DNA of 64,000 nt, taken from NCBI GenBank assembly GCA_035533075.1, contig DATLUO010000038.1, positions 1 to 64,000 on the forward strand, read 5' to 3'. A program made the translations under genes and the position numbers. Below the pieces are notes generated by a model, which worked only from the letters and a program-made list of their open reading frames with translations, was not told the DNA's origin and did not search any database. Positions 1 to 9,326 of the stretch are shown here, piece by piece; position 1 is the first letter of the stretch, and each line of letters begins with the position of its first letter. This stretch comes from Pirellulales bacterium. Its GTDB lineage: Bacteria > Planctomycetota > Planctomycetia > Pirellulales > JAICIG01.

Positions 1-3000
1 CGCCGACTTGGTGCGGGTGCGGGTGGATGGGGCGACGACGGCTGCTCGAAAGGAAAGCGGCCGGATCGTGGTGCCGCTGCCCTCCGAGCGACGGTTTCCC
101 TTCGTCACCGTGGAGTTTTCGCTGCCGGGCGCGGCGCCGGGGCTGGTCTGCAACTGCGAAGCGCCCTGGCCAGCCATCGACTTGCCCGTCGCGTCGCGAG
201 AATGGCTGGTCTCGGCGCCGGGCCAGTATGAGCCGCTGATCTGGTCCGACATGCCGGCCGATGAGGGGCGGCCGATGCTGGGCCGGTTCGTTCGAAGCCG
301 CGGACAGCGACCCTTTGACGTCGCCAGGCTGTCTGACTGGCGGGAGTTGGCAACCCTGTCCGCAAACGCCGACGCACAAAGCGAGCGCGCTTCAAGCCTT
401 CTTGCTGCGCTGGGATCCGCATTGGCGGCCAGTGAGAGGCCGCCCCACGGCCACGGAACAGCTTCCGTCAGCACCTGGGGCCGCCTGCTGACCGAGGCCA
501 CGCGCGAGCGAGTGGGACTGTCGAAATCGTTGCGCGTCGACGCGCGATCGCTGGCGCAGCTCGATATCGGTCCTTCGACGCCACTCGGCTCATGGTCGGT
601 CCCGATGTCCGCCGCGGGACAGTCCGATGTGGAAATCGCACAGGCGGTCGCCGCCCAACTACTCCGCGAACACGGGCTGGCACTGCTGATGGATGGCGAC
701 CAGATCGTGCTCACGAACCGCTGGGCAGCGTTCGAAGCGGCGGGCGACCACGCATTGAGTGCCGGCTCGGTTGTCTTCAGGCGCGATCTGCCGGAAGCCG
801 GCGAGGGCGAGCCGGTGGTTGAAACAACGTCGGTTCTGCCGCTTTCGGCATGGCAAGCGGAGCCGGAGATGATCTGGGAAGGCAATGCTTCGTCCGCGGG
901 AGGTTTTTCCGACTTCGCCGCCCATGCCTGCCGCATCGACGGCTCTTTGGGTCCGACGTCGTTGACACTGGTCCGCCATGACGTGGTGACCGTGGCGGCG
1001 TGGTCCTTGGCCGCGGTGTTCGCCGCGCTCGGCATGTGGCTCGTCCGCGCTCGCCCTTCCGGCCTGGTGCTCCTCGCGGGTCTGGCCATGGTGGCAACAA
1101 TCTGGTGCCCACCGGTGCTCGGACCTTTGGGCCGGGGCGCCGTTGTGGGTTGCATCGCCGCCGCGGCCTGGTACTGGTTGAGTCCGGCCGGTCGTCGGCC
1201 GCGGACGACCGTGCGATCGGCGATAGCCTCGGCAGACCACCGCGGCGGCCCGGCGGTTGTCGCCCTGGCATTGGCGGTAACCGCCGCGGCCGCTCATGCT
1301 CTCGGCGACGACGCGGCCGGCCCCGCTACGACCTCGGAATCCGCGGTCCACAATGTGTTTGTGCCGGTCGATGCCGACGACAAGCCCGGGGCCTTGTACC
1401 AGGTGCCGCTCGACTTTTTGGAAGAGTTGCGCCGCCGCGCCAGCGCGAGCACCGACGAGCCGCGGGGCTGGCTGGTCACGGGCGCCGCTTATGAGTGTGC
1501 GCTGGCGCGTGGCAAACCCGACGAACCGATCGGCGTGAGCCAGTTCGTCGTACGCTACCACCTGCACGTGATTTCGCCCGACGCCCATGTCCGGCTTCGC
1601 CTCGACCGCCGGCAGGCCGAACTCGCCGACGACTCGGCCACGCTCGACGGCCAACCGATTTCGCTCGATTGGCAGGACGAAGGGACTTTGTTGGTCTGCG
1701 ACGTGGCGGAACCGGGCGACTACCTGTTGGAGTTTCGGCTGGTTCCCACGGTCAGCGACGAGCTGGAAACGCGCGTCCTGAGCCTGCGGATACCGCCGGT
1801 GGCCGCGTCCACGGTTGACGTGTCGTTGCCCGCCGAGCTGTCGAACGTCGAGCTGCCGACGATTCAGGGCGAAGCGCGTGTTGAAGACGGCGGTCGCCGC
1901 GTTCGGGCCAATCTTGGTCCCACGCCAACGCTGGCGGTGCGTTGGCCCCTGCAAGCCGCCGCCCCGGCCCAGGTTGAAGTCGAGGAGTTGCTCTGGCTCC
2001 GAATCCGTCCCGGATCGGTCGTGCTCGACGTCGATCTGAATTATGAAGTCAGCAGTGGCGCCCTGCGGCAGGTGCAGTTCACCGCCGATCGTCGGCTGCG
2101 GCTGATGCCGGGCACAACCTCCGCCCGAGAGCGAACGTTGCCGTCCGACCCGGCCAGTCCAGAAACACTGCAGGTGACGCAGATCGACCTGGAACGTGCG
2201 GTGGTCGACCGCACGACCTTGAGCTTGTCGTTTTTTCTCAGCGGCGCGTCGGGAGTGGGCAACGTGCGATTGCCGGCCTTTCACACCCAGAATGCAAGGC
2301 CAGTGCGACGTTGGTTGGCGGTGACCGTGGACCCGGGGCTGGAATACGCGGCCCGCGACGCCGAGCAGCTCGATCCGCTGCCGGCGGCCGACTTCGCCGC
2401 CAAGTGGCACGATGCGGACGTGGCGGCCCTGCGCGATGCGCTCGTCTATCGGCTCGACTCGGCCGACGCGCCTTGGAGCCTGGCGACGCGATCGCGCGAA
2501 CCGCAAACGACGGTCAAGGAGGTTTTGGCGCTGAGTTGCCAGCGGTCGAACGCGCTCGTGCGGTATGAAGCTCAGCTCATGACCACCGCGGGATTTGTGT
2601 TTCAGCATCGCCTGCGCGTTCCGCCCGACTTGCAGATCGAACGCGTTACCTTGACCGAAGAGGGCATCGATCGCGTGGCGCGGTGGGCGCGCAGCGAAGA
2701 GGGGCAGATCAGCGTGTTTCTCAACCGCCGCATCACCGGCGCGCAGCAGCTTACGCTGTGGGGCCGTTTGCCGATTCGTGCCAACGGGCGCCTGTCGCTG
2801 CCCGCGGTCACCGTGGAACCCGCTGCCCTCGGAACGATCGAACAGGTGGAGGTTCTTTCCCGCAGCCTGGAGCTTTATCGGCAGCCGGCGGTGCGTGTGG
2901 CGCTGGACGCCGCCGCCGGGCTCGGCGAGCTAGTGCAGCCCGCCCTCGAGCCGGTCCATCCGCGGCTGGGAAGGCTCGTCTTCACCTGCACCGCCGAGCC

Positions 3001-4588
3001 GAGCTACTCGGGCACCGTGGTCGTCTCCGCCAACGACGCACGCATCGCCGGGGCGGAACAGTTTACGGTGTTGCGCTTCGTCAACCAGGCGTGGGGCGCC
3101 GAGATCGATTATCGCTTTCGCGCGGAGGGGGGAGTCGTCGATGCCGTGCGGTTCGACGTGCCGGCCAACTGGGGCGCCAACCTGGAAGTGGCCTCACCGC
3201 CGGCCACGATCGAGCTGAGCGACCAGCCCGGCAAAACGCGAAAGGTGATGATCGTGCGGCCGCTGAAACCGCTAACCGGCGATTGCCAGGTCAAAATCCG
3301 TTCGCCGCTGAAATACGCTCCGGGCGATCCGATCTCCGCGCCCGACGTGGTGGTGCTGGGAATGCCCGCGGCCGAGCGTTACTGGTGCTTGCCGCTGCAG
3401 GTCGGCATCGAGGCCGTGAACTGGGACCCGCAACGGATGGCGCCGGCCACCCTGCCGGAAGACATGTCAACTTCGCTGCCCGGCCCGGAATCGGCCGTAA
3501 CGCTTCGCGCGGTCGGCGATCATCCCCAAGCGGTGATGACTTCCGTCAAGGCCGTGGTGGGTGCCGCCAGGGTCCGGCTGGCCGACGTTCGGCTGGCGCC
3601 GAGCGTCATCGGCGGTTGGACCGCCGCGGCGGCGTTCGACCTGGAGCCGGGCGGACGATCGAGTTGCCCGGTCCGCCTGGCAGCGGGCTGGCGTTTGGTG
3701 GCGGCCAGCGTGAGCGGACTGGCGGCGACGCCATTGCCCCAGGATGAAGGAGAATGGCAGGTCCCACTTTGCTCCGACCGCTTGCCGCAGCGCGTGGAGT
3801 TGGTCCTGATGAGCGACACGTCGCCTTCCTCCTCGATCAGGCGATTGCCGCTGCCCGTGGTCTGGTTGGAAGGATGGGCCGAGGAGGAGACGCTGCTCAC
3901 CGTGAATGCGCCGCGACAATACACAGTCGAATTGAATGCGGCCCGGGTCGACGACGCGTCTTGCGACTCGGCGCGAATCGACAGCGTGATGTCGCTGCTT
4001 GATTTGCCCGAAGAAATCGTGGCGACGACGTCCAAGAACGATCTTGCCGGCTGGTATCGCCCCTGGGCCCAATGGCTGGTCTGGTGCGGCAAACGGCCCG
4101 GCCCGCCGCGGCTGCCCCGCGGCGACGCGACGGGCAAGACGTCGGCGGTTCCCGACAACTGGCTGCGTTCGGCCCGACGACTGCGCGCGGAGGAGATCTT
4201 GGTCGGCATCGCCAATTCCCCCTCGCTGGCCGTTCAGACGATGGAAGTCTGGAACGAAATGCACGAATCGCTTGCGGCCGCCCAGTTTCGTTGGTCCGGT
4301 GACGGCCCGCGCCAACTCGCCATGCGACCCGGCTGGCAGAGTGCTTGGCGGACGCGCTCGATCGCGACGGCCTGGGCGACTTTAGCGGTTTTGACGTTGC
4401 TGCTGCTGCGTCGCATGGCGGTGGCGGCCGACCTGCCCCGTCGCTGGCCGCATTTGCTGGTGGTCGGCCTGGGAATCGTCTGGTGGCTTGTCTGCCAGCC
4501 GAGCGCGGCCGGCTGGCTGCTCGTCGCTTGGGGATTCGTGGGGGCCCTTCGCTCGGCAGTTTGGCCCCTTAAAGGGAAGGCAGAGTAG
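1..4588 (+). CDS. Large membrane protein of unknown function, 5' end outside window
   Basis: The frame is open to the left edge, so the N-terminus is missing; at least 1526 residues are visible and the stop is at 4586-4588. I recognise no family. There are hydrophobic membrane-type segments around residues 325-400 and again near 415-430, then about 1,000 residues of beta-rich, presumably extracytoplasmic sequence. Two or three more membrane segments close the C-terminus (about residues 1455-1520). This architecture, a long exported middle between membrane anchors, is common for lineage-specific planctomycete proteins of unknown role. No catalytic motif is visible. The gene is followed after about 90 bp by a separately promoted Fe-S assembly gene, so an operon is unlikely. 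The reading frame is certain; the function is unknown. Confidence 0.8.
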   Translation, partial: ADLVRVRVDGATTAARKESGRIVVPLPSERRFPFVTVEFSLPGAAPGLVCNCEAPWPAIDLPVASREWLVSAPGQYEPLIWSDMPADEGRPMLGRFVRSRGQRPFDVARLSDWRELATLSANADAQSERASSLLAALGSALAASERPPHGHGTASVSTWGRLLTEATRERVGLSKSLRVDARSLAQLDIGPSTPLGSWSVPMSAAGQSDVEIAQAVAAQLLREHGLALLMDGDQIVLTNRWAAFEAAGDHALSAGSVVFRRDLPEAGEGEPVVETTSVLPLSAWQAEPEMIWEGNASSAGGFSDFAAHACRIDGSLGPTSLTLVRHDVVTVAAWSLAAVFAALGMWLVRARPSGLVLLAGLAMVATIWCPPVLGPLGRGAVVGCIAAAAWYWLSPAGRRPRTTVRSAIASADHRGGPAVVALALAVTAAAAHALGDDAAGPATTSESAVHNVFVPVDADDKPGALYQVPLDFLEELRRRASASTDEPRGWLVTGAAYECALARGKPDEPIGVSQFVVRYHLHVISPDAHVRLRLDRRQAELADDSATLDGQPISLDWQDEGTLLVCDVAEPGDYLLEFRLVPTVSDELETRVLSLRIPPVAASTVDVSLPAELSNVELPTIQGEARVEDGGRRVRANLGPTPTLAVRWPLQAAAPAQVEVEELLWLRIRPGSVVLDVDLNYEVSSGALRQVQFTADRRLRLMPGTTSARERTLPSDPASPETLQVTQIDLERAVVDRTTLSLSFFLSGASGVGNVRLPAFHTQNARPVRRWLAVTVDPGLEYAARDAEQLDPLPAADFAAKWHDADVAALRDALVYRLDSADAPWSLATRSREPQTTVKEVLALSCQRSNALVRYEAQLMTTAGFVFQHRLRVPPDLQIERVTLTEEGIDRVARWARSEEGQISVFLNRRITGAQQLTLWGRLPIRANGRLSLPAVTVEPAALGTIEQVEVLSRSLELYRQPAVRVALDAAAGLGELVQPALEPVHPRLGRLVFTCTAEPSYSGTVVVSANDARIAGAEQFTVLRFVNQAWGAEIDYRFRAEGGVVDAVRFDVPANWGANLEVASPPATIELSDQPGKTRKVMIVRPLKPLTGDCQVKIRSPLKYAPGDPISAPDVVVLGMPAAERYWCLPLQVGIEAVNWDPQRMAPATLPEDMSTSLPGPESAVTLRAVGDHPQAVMTSVKAVVGAARVRLADVRLAPSVIGGWTAAAAFDLEPGGRSSCPVRLAAGWRLVAASVSGLAATPLPQDEGEWQVPLCSDRLPQRVELVLMSDTSPSSSIRRLPLPVVWLEGWAEEETLLTVNAPRQYTVELNAARVDDASCDSARIDSVMSLLDLPEEIVATTSKNDLAGWYRPWAQWLVWCGKRPGPPRLPRGDATGKTSAVPDNWLRSARRLRAEEILVGIANSPSLAVQTMEVWNEMHESLAAAQFRWSGDGPRQLAMRPGWQSAWRTRSIATAWATLAVLTLLLLRRMAVAADLPRRWPHLLVVGLGIVWWLVCQPSAAGWLLVAWGFVGALRSAVWPLKGKAE

Positions 4589-4618
4589 ATTTGCCGCTTT
4601 CCTTTTTCCAGCGGATCG

Positions 4619-4624
4619 TATAAT
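4619..4624 (+). promoter_or_regulatory. Putative -10 element upstream of the IscA-like gene
   Basis: A perfect TATAAT lies 55 bp before the ATG at 4680, in an AT-richer patch of an otherwise GC-rich gap. No convincing -35 hexamer at normal spacing is seen (TTGCCG at 4591 would leave 22 bp), so this is a weak promoter call. Confidence 0.4.
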
Positions 4625-4679
4625 TTAAGCAAGTGACGTTGTGAAAAGTCCCCTAACCTAAAAGAGACGGTCAAGCATT

Positions 4680-5012
4680 ATGGCAGTGGCATTGACAGAA
4701 AAGGCCGCCAAGGAAGTCCAGCGGATCATTGAAGAGCAGAAGTTCGAAGAAGACATGGTGTTGCGCGTGGGCGTGGCCGGGGGCGGTTGCAGCGGCTTCC
4801 AGTACAGCCTGGGCTTCGACAAAGGCTTCGACGAAAAGGCCGACAACCGATACCAGTTCCACGGCGTGACGGTGGTCGTCGATAAGAAGAGCGCGCTGTA
4901 TCTCGACGGCACGACCGTCGATTTCTTCGAAGGGTTGGAGAAACGCGGTTTCACGTTCGACAACCCGAACGCGGTCAAAAGCTGCGGCTGCGGTAGCTCG
5001 TTCTCGGCCTAA
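4680..5012 (+). CDS. IscA/ErpA-type iron-sulfur cluster carrier (HesB family)
   Basis: This 110-residue protein matches the A-type carrier family in length and in the three invariant cysteines: C37 in the segment GGGCSGFQY, and C102 and C104 in SCGCGSSF near the C-terminus. These ligate the Fe-S cluster delivered to apo-targets in the cytoplasm. The gene stands alone, so the sequence does not show whether it acts in general maturation (ErpA) or with a scaffold (IscA). The ATG at 4680 follows a short leader with a TATAAT box. Family assignment is firm; the exact paralogue is not. Confidence 0.93.
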   Translation: MAVALTEKAAKEVQRIIEEQKFEEDMVLRVGVAGGGCSGFQYSLGFDKGFDEKADNRYQFHGVTVVVDKKSALYLDGTTVDFFEGLEKRGFTFDNPNAVKSCGCGSSFSA

Positions 5013-5025
5013 CGGAACGCGACGG

Positions 5026-6426
5026 TCAGAAGTTCCACATGCCGCCGACCATCACGCCGTGCAAGATCAGATCGCCGTTGGTCTTGATGTTCTGCATGCC
5101 TTGCTGGTCGGCCCAAAAGGCCGGAATTTGATTGTCGGTCAGGCCGACTCGCGTCACGCCCATCAAGCGGTATGCCGCGAAGGCGCTGAACCGCGGCGTC
5201 ACCTGATAGCCCGCGCCGACGTCGATCTGCGCCAGCGTCGAAACCGTGCTGCGGCGGGCCAGCACGTCGAAGCCCTGCGCTCCGTCGCCGGAGTAGAGGT
5301 GCTCGCGCATCGAAACCTCGTTTCCGAACAGCCCCACCATCGGCTGGGCATAGAGCCGCACGCGCGGCACGACGAAGTAGTCGATGCGTGAGCCGAGCTG
5401 GATGCCCGCCAGGTTGTTGGTGACGTTGGTATTCAGATAGGCCGCGTAGGCGCCCCCGCCGTCGCTGAAATTCGTCGAATTGACGCCGCCGAAGATCAGG
5501 CCGTCTTGAAAGCGGAAGTAACGCAGGCCGGCGTAGCCGGTCCACATCAGACGGCAGGCGGAGGGACCAAACGCGGCCCGCCGCATGGCGTTCCACTCGA
5601 AGTTGTTGAAGCTGTCGCTGCGCCACAGAGCATGGGTGTGCGCGTTGTCGAAGTAGAACGTCGCACTCTGTTGGCCGACATTCACGTTGCCCAGGTTAAA
5701 GGGCGTGCTGAGCTGATAGTTCGGGTCGACGACGCTGGCGGTGCCGGTCATCGGTCCAAGCCCCCAATAAATGAACTGAAAGCCGTAGGCTTGGGGGCCG
5801 AACCAGCGGCCGAACATCACTTGCCCGCCGCCGGCCCAATTGTCGCGTGCCCGGCCGGTGTCGAGCAGGTTCGTGTTGACGTTCGACGAGTTATACGTGG
5901 TCGACAAGGCGTTGGGTGCGTCGCGCGTCATCACCAGTCCGGCCAGCGAGCCAAACCAGTAGCCGGGCTGAAGCCGCAGGCCATAGGGCAAGTTCAAGGG
6001 CGCCATGCCGGCGGTGTTCAGTGCCTGGGCGAACGGGCTGCCGCCCAGAAGCGGACACGTTCGGCAGCCCTGGCAACCAGCGGGCATGCCGCAACAGGCC
6101 GCGTTCTGCGCGGGAAGCACGTCAGCCCCATCTTTCGAACTTGCCGGCATGGCCTCCGTCGGCTCGTCCCACGCATAGCTCGAAGCCACCGAGGGCAGGG
6201 GGCCTTCGCCGGGCCACGACGACGGCGCGTAGTAGCCGTCGCGCTGCCCGCGGGCCAGGGGCGTGCGGGCTTCCAGCGCGGTGGCGCCCGCCGACGGACG
6301 CGGCAACGGGGGCGGAGCAAACGCGGGCAAGGGCAACAGGGATGGCGTTTCAGCGCCGCTGCCCTGAGCATGGGCGGCAACGGCCCACAGCAGCCAAGCT
6401 GCGCAAAAAACAGACGCGGTACGCAT
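5026..6426 (-). CDS. BBP7-type outer membrane beta-barrel protein
   Basis: This 466-residue protein begins with a clear signal peptide (hydrophobic core at about residues 5-18, ending AHAQG). A proline/alanine-rich linker follows, then a cysteine cluster around residues 105-125 (CC, then CxxC-type spacings), then a long region with alternating aromatic and polar residues typical of beta strands, ending in F as outer-membrane barrels often do. It resembles the BBP7 family, which is abundant in planctomycetes and of unknown function. It converges with the IscA-like gene, leaving 13 bp between stops. The cysteine cluster could form disulfides or bind metal; that is inference. Confidence 0.75.
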   Translation of the reverse strand: MRTASVFCAAWLLWAVAAHAQGSGAETPSLLPLPAFAPPPLPRPSAGATALEARTPLARGQRDGYYAPSSWPGEGPLPSVASSYAWDEPTEAMPASSKDGADVLPAQNAACCGMPAGCQGCRTCPLLGGSPFAQALNTAGMAPLNLPYGLRLQPGYWFGSLAGLVMTRDAPNALSTTYNSSNVNTNLLDTGRARDNWAGGGQVMFGRWFGPQAYGFQFIYWGLGPMTGTASVVDPNYQLSTPFNLGNVNVGQQSATFYFDNAHTHALWRSDSFNNFEWNAMRRAAFGPSACRLMWTGYAGLRYFRFQDGLIFGGVNSTNFSDGGGAYAAYLNTNVTNNLAGIQLGSRIDYFVVPRVRLYAQPMVGLFGNEVSMREHLYSGDGAQGFDVLARRSTVSTLAQIDVGAGYQVTPRFSAFAAYRLMGVTRVGLTDNQIPAFWADQQGMQNIKTNGDLILHGVMVGGMWNF

Positions 6427-6641
6427 CGGCTCGTGTCTCCTTCCGTGGCAGATCAGAGTCCTTTACCAGCATCGTCGGGCCTGCCGCGCGGATTGTTGCG
6501 ATTACCGGCCGCGGCCGTATGAATCGGATTGTGCCGGCGATGCCCGTGGAGTAACCCCGACGCCTTGCGCCGGCCGACTTTTCGGCACGCGGCCGACGTC
6601 TTGCCTGGTCGTTCTACTTTACGCGGCCGACTGAGATAGCC

Positions 6642-6817
6642 CTACTCCAGCGTCAGCTTCACCAGATCGCTCACCGAGCGGACGGCGCCGGGCGTGGCCA
6701 GGTAGCTGATGCCGCGGTGCAGGTGCAGCCGAAACTGTCGGGCGACCGTTTCGTCGTCGCAGCCATGCCCGTCCCGCTCGCACCGCTCCTTGACCAGCGC
6801 CAGATACAGTAGTATCG
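6642..6817 (-). pseudogene. dndE remnant (C-terminal part only)
   Basis: From about 6817 down to a TAG stop at 6642 the frame encodes roughly 57 residues. It contains LYLALVKERCERDGH and, later, FRLHLHRGISYL, the pattern of the C-terminal half of DndE, the small protein of the DNA phosphorothioation complex. There is no start codon and no N-terminal half. It is joined directly to the dndD remnant, which is read one frame over, as if a deletion removed the end of dndD and the front of dndE. The order dndC-dndD-dndE on one strand matches functional dnd operons. The assignment rests on remembered family patterns. Confidence 0.6.
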
Positions 6818-7304
6818 CCGGTCGACCTCCGTGTCGGTCGACAAGATGATCACCTGATGGCTGGCGTTGGGAAAGTACCGCTCGACCAGGTGCTCGCGGT
6901 GCCGTTGGTCGAGCCGGGCCATCGGCGTGTCGATGATCGCCGGCAGCGAGCGAGCGCTGGGCCGTGCCAGGCCCCATAGCACCGAGATGGCGAAAATCTG
7001 CTCCTCGCCTTCCGAGAGTCTTTGCTTGGCAAGCGCCTGCCCGTCGCTGCCGTAGAGCGTGATCGCGAACGTCCGCGGATCGATCATGATCTGCTCGACG
7101 AGCGTCTGCTTGCGCAGCAAAAAGCGGAACGACTCGGTCACCAGCGACGACAGCCGGTCGATCTTGGCCGCCGTCGCGCGGCGCAGAAACTCCTGCATCG
7201 TCGTCTTGGTCCGGGCCGCAAGGTTCGCCATCCGCACGGTCTCTTCTTCGCGAATCTCTTGCTGCACCCGCTTGCGCAGCAGCTTCTGCTGCCGATTGAC
7301 CCGA
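6818..7304 (-). pseudogene. dndD remnant (C-terminal ATPase part only)
   Basis: An uninterrupted stretch of about 160 residues resembles the end of the DndD SMC-like ATPase. It has a basic coiled-coil tail, the signature-like LSEGEEQIFAISVLWGLA, a Walker-B-like PAIIDTPMARLD, and an ILSTDTEVD motif near the end. DndD is normally about 650 residues with an N-terminal Walker A domain; here the first two thirds are absent and the fragment abuts a block of hairpin repeats at 7303. At about 6815 the reading frame jumps into dndE-like sequence. The fragment can be read from a GTG at 7267 to a stop at 6671, but the tail of that frame is not DndD-like. It is non-functional as it stands. Confidence 0.75.
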
Positions 7305-7531
7305 CCCCAACGGGGTCGTATTCGACAGCCTAGGGCAACGCCCTAGGTTGGCGTCGGCACCAACACGGCCACCCCAGCGGGGTGAAACGCCCGTCGCGCC
7401 GCTGGGAGTCGCGCCCCGTTGGGGCTTCTAAAATCATTGCCGCCGATAACCAAGGGCTCCGCTGCGCCGCGCCCTGGGCTATCGAATCGCGCCCCTTCGG
7501 GGCATTTTCTCCCTCTCCCTCCGGGAGAGGG
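7303..7531. repeat. Cluster of seven short GC-rich hairpins
   Basis: Seven inverted repeats follow one another: 7303-7317 (GACCCCAACGGGGTC), 7329-7347, 7370-7384 (CACCCCAGCGGGGTG), 7413-7425, 7452-7478 (imperfect), 7491-7503 (GCCCCTTCGGGGC) and 7511-7531. The last resembles a hairpin at 15996-16016, so at least part belongs to a dispersed family. The block sits exactly where the N-terminal two thirds of dndD should be. It could be a composite of REP-like elements or a structured RNA; no protein is supported. Confidence 0.7.
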
Positions 7532-7579
7532 CCGGGGTGAGGGCCGTCGCCTGCTTTCGGTTATCCCAGTTCTGGCCCC

Positions 7580-7916
7580 TCATCTCTCATCCCCCTCCTC
7601 AAACAACCTCTTCTGCGGCGAGCGCTTCGGCTCTTCGCCCTCCGCGGCCTTGAGCCGCGCTTCCTGCTCGGTGCGGATGCGGATCGCTTCTTCTTCGCTC
7701 TCGAATTGCCCGGCCTTGAGGCACTCTTCCAGCGCGTCGAACACGCCGGCCCGGCGGGTCATGCCGCGAAACTTCCGCTCGACGTCGCGCCAAAATACAG
7801 TCGAGCATGTCGGCCTGAATCTCGAAAAAATGCTGCTCGTCGCCGCACACCTCGGCCAGCAGCCGCCAGTCGTCGGGGCCTAACAAATTGTCGTCGGCCT
7901 GCCGGGCAGGAAACGT
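7580..7916 (-). pseudogene. dndC remnant, 3' part, frameshifted
   Basis: Two overlapping frames together spell the C-terminal part of DndC, the PAPS-reductase-like cysteine/ATP enzyme of phosphorothioation. The first gives DNLLGPDDWRLLAEVCG and continues to about 7800. After a one-base shift near 7790 the sequence continues RDVERKFRGMTRRAGVF and then an acidic helical tail, ending at the stop at 7580. The upstream half of dndC lies 2 kb away at 9893-10491, on the same strand and in the expected order. The gap is filled by two plus-strand genes. The frameshift alone would inactivate the gene. Confidence 0.72.
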
Positions 7917-8039
7917 TTAGCGCGTCATCGGCCGACCTAGCCCCTGTCCGGCGGCCATCGGCGGCCTTAAGATAGCGACCGGTCAATTTCATCGACTAAT
8001 TGCCGGCGAGCGACTTGTCGGCGAGCGACGGCATTAACA

Positions 8040-9326
8040 ATGGTCCCCAAGCACCAGCGCAACTACGAATTCCGCTGTCCGGTTCACGGGTTCATCACGC
8101 TCAGCGCTTGGGAGCGTGAGATCGTATCGCAACCAGCTTTCCAGCGGCTGCGGCGGATCCGCCAGCTCGCCTGGACCGACCAGGTCTATCCCGGCGCAAT
8201 GCACACGCGGTTTGAGCACTCACTGGGCGTCATGCACGTCGCAACGGCGATGTACGATGGCCTCGTGCATTCGAGTCGGAGCATTCTGGAACATGACCTG
8301 AAATTCGACGCCGCGGGGATCGAGCGAGATCGCATTCTCGTGCGACTAACAGCCTTGCTGCACGACGTGGGCCATGCACCGTTCTCGCACGCCGCCGAAG
8401 ACCTGTTTCCTGTGATCCGCGACGAGCGCGTTCATCGTTATCAGCATGAGGACTACTCGGCAGCCATCATCCGCCAGAAGTTGCGAGACGCGATCGAACA
8501 ACACCCGCTCAACGACAACTACAGGATCGGCGCCGACGAGATTGCCAACCTCCTCGAGCGATCCGTAGCGGCAGGGCGGGCACTCGTCTGGGGAGACATC
8601 ATCAGCGGCCAAATGGATGCCGACCGCATCGACTACCTCCTCCGTGATTCGTTGCACGCCGGCGTCCAGTACGGCCGTTTCGACTGGCGGCGACTGATGA
8701 GTTGCCTCGTGCTCGTTCCGTCGGTCGAGGAACCGGGCTTCCGACTTGGTGTCACGGAAGGCGGGCTGCACGCCGCGGAATCGCTCGTGTTGGCCCGCTA
8801 TCTCATGTTTACGCAAGTCTACTTCCACAAAACCCGCGTCGCCTTCGACCATCACCTCCACCATGCTTTAGCGGAAGTGCTGCCGGGCGGCGTGTTTCCG
8901 CCGCCATCCGCCGACGCCCTTGATGAGTTTCTTGGCTGGGATGATTGGCGGGTGCTGGGAGCGCTGGCCGAGGGTCGCGGCGGAGAGCATGGTCGAAGGC
9001 TCCGCCAGCGCGACCACTTTCGCGAGGTGTATCATACGCCGGAAACTCCCAGCGCACGCGACCTGGCCCGCTTCCGCGGCATTTGCGACAATTTGGGCCC
9101 ATTGCTCAGAACGGTGGTGTCCGCCGAAAAATCTTGGTATAAAGTGGACAAGTTGGAAATCCCGGTTCGTAGCGACAATCCCGGACGGCGTGTCGTCTCG
9201 TTGTCGAAGCTCTCGACAGTCGTTGCGGGATTGAAGCCCATTGACAAGCGGATGGCGTATTGCGCGCCGGAAGACAAGGAGCGGGCCTTGGCCATTGTCG
9301 TCAAACGAGAAGGAAGGAGCCGATGA
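8040..9326 (+). CDS. HD-superfamily phosphohydrolase (YwfO/dNTPase-like)
   Basis: This 428-residue protein has the full HD metal-binding set: H55 in HTRFEHSLGV, the HD pair H108-D109 in LLHDVGHAPFSH, and a later aspartate in MDADRIDYLLRD. These match the deoxynucleotide triphosphohydrolase-like branch that includes SAMHD1 and B. subtilis YwfO. The likely activity is hydrolysis of (d)NTPs or related nucleotides in the cytoplasm. Its stop overlaps the start of the next gene (ATGA at 9323-9326), so the two are translationally coupled. Such HD/YwgA pairs occur together elsewhere (from memory, in B. subtilis). The pair lies between the two halves of dndC and on the opposite strand, as expected for an inserted cassette. 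Confidence 0.85.
   Translation: MVPKHQRNYEFRCPVHGFITLSAWEREIVSQPAFQRLRRIRQLAWTDQVYPGAMHTRFEHSLGVMHVATAMYDGLVHSSRSILEHDLKFDAAGIERDRILVRLTALLHDVGHAPFSHAAEDLFPVIRDERVHRYQHEDYSAAIIRQKLRDAIEQHPLNDNYRIGADEIANLLERSVAAGRALVWGDIISGQMDADRIDYLLRDSLHAGVQYGRFDWRRLMSCLVLVPSVEEPGFRLGVTEGGLHAAESLVLARYLMFTQVYFHKTRVAFDHHLHHALAEVLPGGVFPPPSADALDEFLGWDDWRVLGALAEGRGGEHGRRLRQRDHFREVYHTPETPSARDLARFRGICDNLGPLLRTVVSAEKSWYKVDKLEIPVRSDNPGRRVVSLSKLSTVVAGLKPIDKRMAYCAPEDKERALAIVVKREGRSR

Noticed and set aside
659-2608. Long minus-strand open frame opposite the first large gene
   Set aside because: Antisense shadow with Arg/Gln/His-rich composition.
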